51,750 nt of DNA from Woodsholea maritima DSM 17123 (GTDB lineage: Bacteria; Pseudomonadota; Alphaproteobacteria; Caulobacterales; Maricaulaceae). The notes below the pieces were generated by a model. That model worked only from the letters and a program-made list of their open reading frames with translations. It was not told where the DNA came from and searched no databases. Location: the NCBI RefSeq assembly GCF_000382325.1, contig NZ_KB908060.1, forward strand, positions 2,501 to 54,250, read 5' to 3'. Shown one piece after another: positions 11,688-19,230 of the stretch (positions are counted from its first letter, which is position 1; each line of letters opens with the position of its first letter). The position numbers and the translations under genes were made by a program.

Positions 11688-12290
11688 ATGACGCAAAATC
11701 TGCTTTATATTTCATCGAGCGCCCGCGATGAGGGCTCTATCACGCGCGCCAGCGCGCAGGCGCTGATCGCCGCCATGGCTCAGCCGGATACATCCCTGGT
11801 GGAGCGCGATGTGGCCAAATCAAACTTACCCTATGTGGATGCCACCTGGGTGGGGGCCAATTTCACCCCGGCGGAGGCCCGCACGCCCGAGCACATCGCG
11901 GCCCTGGCCTTGTCTGAAACCTTGATTGAAGAGATTGAGGCGGCCGATACCCTGGTGATTGGCGTATCGGTCTATAACTTCAACTTGCCTGCCAGTTTGA
12001 AGGCCTGGATTGATTTAATCGTGCGTGCGCGTCGCACCTTCCATTATGAAGCCGACGGCCCTGTTGGCCATCTCACTGGTAAGCGTGCGATCATTGCCTA
12101 TGGTTCGGGGGGAACCCCGCTGGGCAGTGCGATGGATTTTGCCAGCCCTTATCTGCGCGCCATTCTGGGCTATATCGGGATCACGGATGTGACGTTCGTG
12201 GATGCCACGGGCTGGGGTCGTTTGAGCCCTGAGGCGCGAGCGGCCTTGATTGATCGCGGTGTGCGCGAAGCTTTTGCCCACGCGGCATAA
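11688..12290 (+). CDS. azoR: FMN-dependent NADH azoreductase
   Basis: A 200-residue flavodoxin-like quinone/azo reductase, the same length as E. coli AzoR (about 201). FMN phosphate-binding start LLYISSSARDEGSITR (about 5-20), the flavin-binding PVYNFNLPASLKAWID-like block (VSVYNFNLPASLK, about 93-105) and the GSGGTPLG loop near 140 are typical. It would reduce quinones or azo compounds with NADH via FMN as a cytoplasmic dimer. The ATG at 11688 was chosen because GGGAG lies nine bases upstream and it matches the family start; the frame runs back to 11580 without support. Confidence 0.93.
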   Translation: MTQNLLYISSSARDEGSITRASAQALIAAMAQPDTSLVERDVAKSNLPYVDATWVGANFTPAEARTPEHIAALALSETLIEEIEAADTLVIGVSVYNFNLPASLKAWIDLIVRARRTFHYEADGPVGHLTGKRAIIAYGSGGTPLGSAMDFASPYLRAILGYIGITDVTFVDATGWGRLSPEARAALIDRGVREAFAHAA

Positions 12291-12293
12291 GAG

Positions 12294-12317
12294 GAAAGGG
12301 CCCCGCGGGGCCCTTTT
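12294..12317. terminator. terminator between azoR and the convergent vWA-like gene
   Basis: AAAGGGCCCC-GC-GGGGCCCTTTT, a short perfect hairpin with T-run on the plus strand and A-run on the other side, four bases after the azoR stop. Confidence 0.85.
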
Positions 12318-12328
12318 AGTTGGCGTTC

Positions 12329-13117
12329 TTAAAGTTCACGCCATTGGGCCTGCATGCCCAGGCGCGAGAAGATCGAGCTCCAATAAGATTGTAGTACGGT
12401 TTCTTGTTCGCTTTCCCAGCCTTCGCGTGGGATCAGGTGGATCTCAATGCGTACCCCGTTCAGCACATCGCCATAGGTGTTTTCTAGTTCGCGAACGACT
12501 AAATCCGGGTGCGGCAGGCGATCGGTCAAAGGCCCACGGGCGCGACCATAGACGCTAAATAGCTGAGAGTTTTGCAGCATGTCCGAGACCAAAATGATGG
12601 TGCGGCGCGGTGTCGTACGATCAAAGTCGGGCTCTAAGGCGAGATCCGCCAAGGCTTCGATGATCGGGCTTTGCGGCGAATCCTTTGGCTCTACCAGATC
12701 GGCGAGGGCGTTTTGCAAAGGCGCTTCGAACAGAGCTTCATAGCGGGCCTGAACGCGCTGAGGATTACGATAGAGCGGGTTAATCTGCTCACCGCGACCG
12801 GGATTACACAGCGAAAAATTATGGGTGTGGATCAGCTCACCGCGCGCATCCAGCTCAAACAGGGACATGCGCTCACTCATATCCAGGCGCGTGCGGCTGT
12901 CTAAGACCAGATCGCGGATCGCGCGGGCTTGCTGAGGGCTGTAAAGATCGGTCTTGTCGATGACGATGGCATAATGGGGCGGTTGATCGCCCGACAGGCA
13001 TAGGGTCTGGCTGTCATATTCCGGGGGTTGCAGGACCAGCGCGGCATAGCTGATCGCCCCTAAAATCCCGGCAACAATGATAAGGTTGAAAAACCCGATG
13101 ACGTCTTTTCTACGCAT
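12329..13117 (-). CDS. membrane-anchored vWA-like protein, unrecognised
   Basis: A 262-residue protein not assigned to a named family. It has one N-terminal membrane helix (about 8-30), then a domain with the layout of a von Willebrand A fold: strand ending YAIVIDKTD (about 49-57), and a later strand RTIILVSDML (about 173-182). The first motif reads DKTDL instead of the metal-binding DxSxS, so metal binding is doubtful. Most of the protein would face the periplasm or the cytoplasm, which cannot be told. GGGGA lies five bases before the ATG. It follows the four-helix membrane protein at 14197 by 120 bases on the same strand and is likely its partner. Confidence 0.6.
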   Translation of the reverse strand: MRRKDVIGFFNLIIVAGILGAISYAALVLQPPEYDSQTLCLSGDQPPHYAIVIDKTDLYSPQQARAIRDLVLDSRTRLDMSERMSLFELDARGELIHTHNFSLCNPGRGEQINPLYRNPQRVQARYEALFEAPLQNALADLVEPKDSPQSPIIEALADLALEPDFDRTTPRRTIILVSDMLQNSQLFSVYGRARGPLTDRLPHPDLVVRELENTYGDVLNGVRIEIHLIPREGWESEQETVLQSYWSSIFSRLGMQAQWREL

Positions 13118-13137
13118 GATGTCCCCACATCTGCTGG

Positions 13138-13172
13138 GTGAGAGAGAAGAGCGTTGTTTCAGTGTCTCTCAC
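13138..13172 (-). promoter_or_regulatory. inverted repeat in the gap of the membrane/vWA-like pair
   Basis: GTGAGAGA (13138-13145) and TCTCTCAC (13165-13172) form an eight-pair stem with a 19-base loop, 20 bases upstream of the vWA-like start. It lacks a T-run, so it may be an mRNA stabiliser, attenuator or operator rather than a terminator. Confidence 0.4.
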
Positions 13173-13237
13173 AATGGTGTCCGTTTAAAGCGCGGTATTG
13201 CGAATTCAACCCGCGCCCCCTCATCAGGACATCAAGA

Positions 13238-14197
13238 TTATCCCTTGGGATAAGGTGGTTTTTTCTCATCAGCGCCGCCAGACGGGGTGCCATTCGCTTT
13301 CAAACGTCTCAGCTTGCGCCGACGTTCCATTTCTTCAGGATAGGCCTCAACCGTATGCAAGAGGGCCAGAATGTGCGAAGGCACGACTTTCTTTGTGCCC
13401 TCAATGGCTTTGTTGAGCTTATCCGCAGCAATGTCGAGCTTTTTCTGAACCGCGCCATAGCCCAAAATCCGGTCTTCCCAGGTCGCGCCTTTATAGGCCG
13501 CGATACAGGCAAAGGTCAGCCCCAGGATAAGCAGCAACAAGGCTTCGAGTGTTTGCAGCTGGGTGAAGGAGAGCGCATTGGTTACCGGGTTCATCACATG
13601 GCCGGTGACAGCGCTGTCGCCTTGGGCAAGGCTAGCCGAACTCAACTCCAACAAATCGCGATATTGGGCGGCGGTGAAATTGAGCATCAAGATTGCGCCC
13701 ATCGCGATGGGGGTGCCAACCAGACCGCAGACAAACCACAGCTTCTGATGCGGGTTCATCAAAGTGCGAACACCCAGGAAACCGACCAGGAAGAAGCTCG
13801 CTAAAACATTGGTGAAGGCGACCATGATCGCCTGGATCCAACCGCCTAACAGACCCAGATCGGAGGCTTTGGAGAAGAACTGCGCATTGGCCAGGCCCTC
13901 AACCAGAACCAAAGCGGCCAGCAGGGAAATGCCCATGATATGGGAATCAGGATATTGGCCGGGGCGATTAATCCATTTTTCTTCAGGCAGGTTAAGGTTG
14001 GCATCCTTACCCCAGTTTTCCTGGAAATCCTTATAGTAATCAAAGGCATATTTAAGGTCGGTATAGGCCGACTTTACCGATTTTTCGGTCGGTTTGTGCT
14101 CACCCTCTACGCCCGACCCCCCTTGGGTGTCGAAACTGCTTGGTTGTTGCTCATATCCTTGCGGCAATGCGCTATGTGTTTCAAAAGTCTGGCTCAT
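13238..14197 (-). CDS. four-helix membrane protein, unrecognised
   Basis: A 319-residue protein not recognised. Residues 1-80 are hydrophilic (Gln/Ser-rich, then acidic), followed by about four membrane helices (about 87-105, 122-146, 153-172 and 212-238) and a basic, probably coiled C-terminal tail (about 245-319: KKLDIAADKLNKAIEGTKK, then RRRKLRRLKA). Both ends are therefore likely cytoplasmic. It heads a two-gene unit with the vWA-like gene at 13117. A channel, a scaffold or part of a stress or secretion apparatus are all possible; nothing in the sequence decides. Confidence 0.6.
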   Translation of the reverse strand: MSQTFETHSALPQGYEQQPSSFDTQGGSGVEGEHKPTEKSVKSAYTDLKYAFDYYKDFQENWGKDANLNLPEEKWINRPGQYPDSHIMGISLLAALVLVEGLANAQFFSKASDLGLLGGWIQAIMVAFTNVLASFFLVGFLGVRTLMNPHQKLWFVCGLVGTPIAMGAILMLNFTAAQYRDLLELSSASLAQGDSAVTGHVMNPVTNALSFTQLQTLEALLLLILGLTFACIAAYKGATWEDRILGYGAVQKKLDIAADKLNKAIEGTKKVVPSHILALLHTVEAYPEEMERRRKLRRLKANGTPSGGADEKKPPYPKG

Positions 14198-14360
14198 TGG
14201 AGCCCCCTACAGCCCTGATAAGGGTTTATGTTAACCTACTTTAGCAGTAAAGATCCAGACCGGATCGGTTCTGCCTTGATTAACGTTTATCCTTACGCGT
14301 TGTTCCTGTACGTTTTATCACAAAGATATAAAACGCATGAAAAATTAAGGGGAGCATACC

Positions 14361-16094
14361 ATGGTTAACGCCAAGATGAACGAGTTTCTTTTTACGCGGC
14401 GTGGCCTTTTTTCTGCGGCGGCAGGAAGCGCGGCGGGGGCCGTCGCGCTGGGGGGCTCAAGCCAAGCCCAAGAGCGGGTCACACTAGAGACGTTACAATG
14501 TGCTGAGCCTTTATTGGCTGTTGACTACACCCCCCAAGAGCGCCAGCAAATGGTGGAGGGGATAGACCAATGGGTGGCGCGTGCGGAGCGTTTGCGCGCC
14601 CTTCATCATCCCAATACGCTATCGCCGGCGAGTGTGTTTGATCCGCGTGTGCCGGGTGTGACTTACCGCGCGCAATCCAATGGCGAAATGGCCTGGCCGG
14701 GTGAGGCCGGACCTTGCCCCAGCGATGAGGTTGATCTGGCCTTTGCCCCGGCGTGGAAGCAAGCGGTTTGGATGAGCCGCGCCGAGCTGACCTCGCGCGC
14801 TTTGACGGCGATTTATTTGGACCGCATTGCGCGCCATGGCGCGCGGCTGGAATGCTTCATCACCGTTCTGGCGGAGGCGGCGATGGCTGAAGCGCAGGCG
14901 CGCGATCGTGAACGCGCAGCAGGGCAGGTGCGCGGTCCGCTTCATGGGCTGCCCTATGGGTTGAAGGACATTATTGATGTTGCGGGGGTGCGCGCCAGCT
15001 GGGGGGCGAGCGTCTATAAAGACCGGATTGCCCAAGAGAGCGCCGTCGTGGCCGAGCGCTTGCGCGAGGCGGGATGCGTCTTGCTGGGCAAAACCACCAC
15101 CGGGGCCTTGGCCTATGGGGACATCTGGTATGATGGGGTGACGCGCAATCCGTTTAATCCTGAAGAAGGCTCATCAGGGTCTTCTGCCGGGTCGGCATCG
15201 GCCACGGCGGCGGGGCTGTGCTCTTTCGCCATTGGCACGGAGACTTTAGGCTCGCTTATGTCACCCTCGCATCGGTGTGGGACCAGCGGGCTTCGCCCCA
15301 GCTTTGGCCGTGTGGCGCGCACGGGCGCGATGGCCCTGTGCTGGAGCCTTGATAAGATCGGTTCCTTGACCCGTAGCGTCGCCGATCATCCTTTCGTTTT
15401 ACAGGCCATTCAAGGCGGTGATCTGGGCGATCCATCCAGCTTTGATCATGGCTTTGAGATGAGCTGGACGCGAGATTTTACCGGCATGAAGCTCGGTTAT
15501 GATCCAGCCTGGTTTGAGGATACCGGCGCGCCCGATCACGCCGCATTAGAGGCGGCCCGCGCGCTGGGCGTTGAGCTGGTGGCGTTTAACTTGCCCGATT
15601 GGCCTTATGATACTTTATTGACCCAGCTGGAAGCCGAAGCGGCGGCGGCCTTTGAAACCCTGACCCTGGAAAATTTAGATGATCAATTGCGCTGGCAGGC
15701 CGGTGAGGCCTGGCCCAACACCTTCCGCCGGGCGCGCTTTGCCTCGGGCGTTGATCTGATCAATGGTGATCGGTTCCGCCGCCAGGTGATGGAGGCCACC
15801 CATGAGGCCTTTTCTAAGGTCGATGCCGTGATCGGGCCGAATTTTGCCGCGGCCATGTTGCTAATCACCAATTATACCGGCCAGCCGCAATTGGCGTTTC
15901 GCTCTGGCTTTGTTGATGCGCCTAGCCGGACTTTATTTGGCACGCCGCAAAATGATACGGGGCAAACTTTCCGTGTGCCCTATGCGACCAGCCTATGGGC
16001 CCCCTTGTTTGAGGAGGGGCGTATCCTGGCGCTGGGTGCGGCCTTAGAGGACGCTTTGGGCGTTGCCCAAACGCGCCCTGAAACCTTCGCTTAA
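14361..16094 (+). CDS. Tat-exported amidase-signature enzyme
   Basis: A 577-residue amidase (GatA/FAAH fold) with a Tat signal: TRRGLFSAAAGSAAGAVAL (about 12-30), implying export of a folded enzyme. The Ser-cisSer-Lys triad is readable as Lys202 (YGLKDIIDVAG), the serine-rich loop GSSGSSAGS (270-278, cis-Ser probably 272) and nucleophile Ser298 (GTETLGS). The substrate, an amide or N-acyl compound, is unknown, and the gene is not a tRNA amidotransferase subunit because gatB/gatC are absent and it is exported. GGGGAG lies eight bases before the ATG. A glutathione transferase gene follows 39 bases later, probably in the same transcript. Confidence 0.9.
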   Translation: MVNAKMNEFLFTRRGLFSAAAGSAAGAVALGGSSQAQERVTLETLQCAEPLLAVDYTPQERQQMVEGIDQWVARAERLRALHHPNTLSPASVFDPRVPGVTYRAQSNGEMAWPGEAGPCPSDEVDLAFAPAWKQAVWMSRAELTSRALTAIYLDRIARHGARLECFITVLAEAAMAEAQARDRERAAGQVRGPLHGLPYGLKDIIDVAGVRASWGASVYKDRIAQESAVVAERLREAGCVLLGKTTTGALAYGDIWYDGVTRNPFNPEEGSSGSSAGSASATAAGLCSFAIGTETLGSLMSPSHRCGTSGLRPSFGRVARTGAMALCWSLDKIGSLTRSVADHPFVLQAIQGGDLGDPSSFDHGFEMSWTRDFTGMKLGYDPAWFEDTGAPDHAALEAARALGVELVAFNLPDWPYDTLLTQLEAEAAAAFETLTLENLDDQLRWQAGEAWPNTFRRARFASGVDLINGDRFRRQVMEATHEAFSKVDAVIGPNFAAAMLLITNYTGQPQLAFRSGFVDAPSRTLFGTPQNDTGQTFRVPYATSLWAPLFEEGRILALGAALEDALGVAQTRPETFA

Positions 16095-16133
16095 GGGCTT
16101 TGGTGGCAGGGATAGGAAAAAGGAAGAGCGGCG

Positions 16134-16763
16134 ATGATCTTTTATGACTATTTGCAAGCGCCCAGTGCCCGGCGCACCCGCATGGCCTTGATTGAAAAAC
16201 GCATCGAGATTGAAACGCGCTATATTGATCTTGGTGCTGGTGAACAATTCTCCGAAGCGTTCAAGCAGATCAATCCGCGCTGTACACTTCCCGCTTTAAT
16301 GACGGATGAGGGCGTGGTGCTGAGTGATAACAAGGCCATCGCGCAATATTTGGAAAGCGTGTTTCCAGATCCGCCCTTGCTGGGCACGGACCGGCTGGAG
16401 CAGGCTTTGGTCTGGGAATGGGTCGGGCGCATCGAGCTTGATGGGCTCGGCGCGTGCCGCGATATGCTGCGCAATAAGCTACCCGTGTTTCATGAGCGCG
16501 CCTTGCCGGGGCCAGAGCGTCATGCCCAGATCCCGGCTTTAGTCGATCGCGGCGAAGATCAGGCGGAGTTTTTGCTGCTCGATCTCAATATGCGCTTATC
16601 CCACTCGCCCTGGCTGGCGGGGGAGCATTTCTCCATCGCTGATATTGCGGGCTTTGTCTTTGTGGAGTTCGCAGATCGCCTCCATATCCCGATCCATGAG
16701 GGCTTAGAGGCTTTGAAGGAATGGCGCACGGTCATCGCCGCGCGCCCCAGTGCGCAGGCTTAA
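16134..16763 (+). CDS. glutathione S-transferase family protein
   Basis: A 209-residue cytoplasmic protein. The thioredoxin-like domain (1-78) shows the active-site region YLQAPSARRTRMAL, the cis-proline (CTLPAL, near 52-56) and the glutathione-binding LSDNKAIAQYLE (about 63-74). An all-alpha domain (about 90-205) follows. Which nucleophile acts (Ser11 area) is uncertain. AGGAAGAG precedes the ATG. It sits between the exported amidase and a convergent S9 peptidase; its substrate cannot be told. Confidence 0.9.
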   Translation: MIFYDYLQAPSARRTRMALIEKRIEIETRYIDLGAGEQFSEAFKQINPRCTLPALMTDEGVVLSDNKAIAQYLESVFPDPPLLGTDRLEQALVWEWVGRIELDGLGACRDMLRNKLPVFHERALPGPERHAQIPALVDRGEDQAEFLLLDLNMRLSHSPWLAGEHFSIADIAGFVFVEFADRLHIPIHEGLEALKEWRTVIAARPSAQA

Positions 16764-16779
16764 ATTCTAGACCTGAATG

Positions 16780-16813
16780 AAGAAGGCAGAGCCATCGGCT
16801 CTGCCTTCTTTTA
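16780..16813. terminator. bidirectional terminator between GST and S9 peptidase genes
   Basis: AAGAAGGCAGAGCC-atc-GGCTCTGCCTTCTT perfect hairpin with flanking A- and T-rich ends; serves both convergent genes (stops at 16763 and 16817). Confidence 0.9.
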
Positions 16814-16816
16814 TGT

Positions 16817-18871
16817 CTAGTCTTGGGTGTCTTGCTTGGCCGGGTCATAAGCCTCAAACCAGGTGAGGATATGGCTGACTTTCTGCATCAGGCGTGTCGG
16901 GCGCGAATCCGCGATACCATGGCCAACGCCTGGAATGCGCACGAAACGCGAGGGAATATCGCGTAATTGCAACGCGATATAATATTGCTCGGCCTCATGC
17001 ACGGGGGTGCGACGATCATCGCCACCGACAAAGACCAGAGTTGGCGTCTCAACATTGCCGACCAAAGACAGCGGTGAGCGGCGCCAGTAATTCTCCTGAT
17101 CGTCCCAGGGCATAGTCCCGAACCAGCTGGGCTGGATCATTGGTCCAATATCGGCAGAGAGCACGAAGCTGGTCCAGTTGATCACGGGCTTACCGACCGC
17201 CGCCGCGGCAAAGCGCTGATCCATCCCGATCAGCCAGGCGGTTAGGACGCCGCCGCCCGATCCGCCGGTGACAAAGAGGCGATTTTCATCAATAAAGCCG
17301 CGCGCGACCAGCGAATCTACCCCCGACAACAGATCATCGGCGTCCTGGCCGGGATAGTTTTTGTCGATCTCATTGGCGAAGGCTTCGCTGTAAGACGTCG
17401 AGCCCCGTGGATTGGTGTAAAGCACCACATAGCCCGCCGCGGCCATCAACTGGACTTCTGTTGAGAAATTTGGGCCATAGGCGGTATGGGGGCCGCCATG
17501 GATTTCCAAAATCATGGGATAGCGCTGATTGGGATCGAAATTGGGCGGATAGACGATCCAACCTTGGATCTCCAGTCCATCGGCAGAGCTTTGCCAGGTC
17601 ATCTCTTCGACCCGGCCCAGGGTGAGGGCATCAAAGACATCGCTGTTGATATCGGTGATTTGGCGGGTGCTATTGCCTCGCTGGCCGACACCGACATTGG
17701 CCAGATCATAGGCATCGGCGATGGTCGCCGCATAGCGCCCATTTCTAGAAATGCTAAAATCACCAGAGGTATAGGGGCGTCCGAAAATCTCACCGCCAAG
17801 CTGGCGAGAGCGCACATCGATGCGGCCCTCCATATTGGTTTGCGCCAAGACACGCTGGCCGCGATCATCATAACTAATCCATAGACTACGCCCTGATGGA
17901 TCCCAAACGACATCATTTAAGGGCTTGTCCAAAGCGCTGAGCACTTCGCGCGGCGTCCCACCCTCAACGGGCATAACATAAAGATTGGCATCAATGTTGG
18001 AGCGGTGATCATTCGGCCCACCCAGATAAGCCAAGGTGCGCCCATCGGGCGATAGGCTGGGGCTGCCTTCAGCGCCCGGAAAATCGGTGAGCTGTGTTTC
18101 TACGCCATTGAGATCGACGCGATGGAGATCTGATTCGCGAAAGTCGAAATTCTGGCTTTCCATAAAGCCGACACTATAGATCAATGCGCTATTACCGGCC
18201 CAGATCAGGCCACCAGCGCCACCATCCGTGATATGGGTCAATTGGTGCGGCGTTCCACCCTGCGATGAGATGACATAGACTTGCGGGGTGCCTGGGGTGA
18301 TTTCACCCGCACCATCAAATTCATAATAGACGCTTTCATCCACTAAGGCCGTTTCGGCCCATTCGGCCCCTTGGGGTTTGGCCGGAAGCCCTAGATCAAT
18401 CTGGATATCGGGGGCGGGGGTGAAGGCTGTAAAGGCCAGGTGCTGGCCATTGGGTGACCAGCTGAGATCAGAAGCGCCGGTTTCAAGTATGGCTAAGGTT
18501 TGCACCTGATCATTAGCAAGCCATAGCACGCGCAGGAACGTCTTGCCGTTTTCACTGGCCACGAAGGCTAGCTTCGTTCCATCCGGCGACCAGCGCGCAG
18601 ACGTGTAATCACGATCCCCAGTCATCAAGGGGCGGTGATTGTCGCCATCATAATCGACCCGCCACAGGCTGGAAACGGCGCGATCCTTCATGATGGAGTT
18701 GGAGCGGCGCTGATAGACGATCGTCGCGCCATCGGGTGAAATTTGCGGATCAGCGACGACTTCGAAATTGAAAACATCATTATACGTCAGAACGGACGTG
18801 TTCTGAGCGTGGGTGCTGGCACTGGCCAAGCTGAGCGCCAGAAGACTGGCCGTTGCGAATACATATTTCAT
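16817..18871 (-). CDS. secreted S9-family prolyl oligopeptidase
   Basis: A 684-residue exported serine peptidase (dipeptidyl/acylaminoacyl-peptidase type). Signal peptide at 1-22 (cut after THAQ), then a TolB/WD40-like beta-propeller (about 35-410) with repeated SPDG/SPNG blades, then the alpha/beta-hydrolase domain. Catalytic residues are Ser538 (GGSGGG), Asp619 (VGGDDRR) and His651 (PGVGHGI). It would release short peptides in the periplasm. The gene is divergent from the TonB receptor at 19231, with a 359-base shared promoter region, which suggests that the receptor imports a peptide or related ligand processed by this enzyme. That link is inference. Confidence 0.94.
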   Translation of the reverse strand: MKYVFATASLLALSLASASTHAQNTSVLTYNDVFNFEVVADPQISPDGATIVYQRRSNSIMKDRAVSSLWRVDYDGDNHRPLMTGDRDYTSARWSPDGTKLAFVASENGKTFLRVLWLANDQVQTLAILETGASDLSWSPNGQHLAFTAFTPAPDIQIDLGLPAKPQGAEWAETALVDESVYYEFDGAGEITPGTPQVYVISSQGGTPHQLTHITDGGAGGLIWAGNSALIYSVGFMESQNFDFRESDLHRVDLNGVETQLTDFPGAEGSPSLSPDGRTLAYLGGPNDHRSNIDANLYVMPVEGGTPREVLSALDKPLNDVVWDPSGRSLWISYDDRGQRVLAQTNMEGRIDVRSRQLGGEIFGRPYTSGDFSISRNGRYAATIADAYDLANVGVGQRGNSTRQITDINSDVFDALTLGRVEEMTWQSSADGLEIQGWIVYPPNFDPNQRYPMILEIHGGPHTAYGPNFSTEVQLMAAAGYVVLYTNPRGSTSYSEAFANEIDKNYPGQDADDLLSGVDSLVARGFIDENRLFVTGGSGGGVLTAWLIGMDQRFAAAAVGKPVINWTSFVLSADIGPMIQPSWFGTMPWDDQENYWRRSPLSLVGNVETPTLVFVGGDDRRTPVHEAEQYYIALQLRDIPSRFVRIPGVGHGIADSRPTRLMQKVSHILTWFEAYDPAKQDTQD

Positions 18872-19230
18872 GGTGATCTCCCCTTATGGGGGCAAAAGTA
18901 ACGGTTGTTTGTCGTCTTGCAACTGACAGCTTTGTCATCTTTTGTCAGAAAGTGCTTAAAGTATGCATATTTGATAACTAATACAGAAATTGTGCATTGC
19001 CGCATTCGTTGAAGTTTTTGAAAAAAGTTCAAAACCAATCATGTGATTTAAATGTCATGGGTGGGGCAAAATTGTGAAATTAACGCTGTTAAGGTCCAAA
19101 AAGTATAATTTGTTTCAAAATATGGCTTTTCTCCATTCGTTTTTTGTTTCACTCTTGTAATAGGGTGCATTTTTGCACTGCACAATAAAAGAAATAACTA
19201 TTCCCGGATAACGGGTAGGGAGGAGTTTTT
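18872..19230. promoter_or_regulatory. AT-rich divergent promoter region (S9 peptidase / TonB receptor)
   Basis: No gene here. The stretch is clearly more AT-rich than its surroundings. It holds a TGACA-gctt-TGTCA dyad (18924-18937) with a third TGTCA at 18943, next to the peptidase start, and a dyad TTGAAgTTTTT...AAAAAagTTCAA (19009-19032) in the middle. A small CCCGgataaCGGG hairpin and GGGAGGAG ribosome site precede the receptor start. These are candidate operator sites; the regulator is unknown. Confidence 0.45.
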
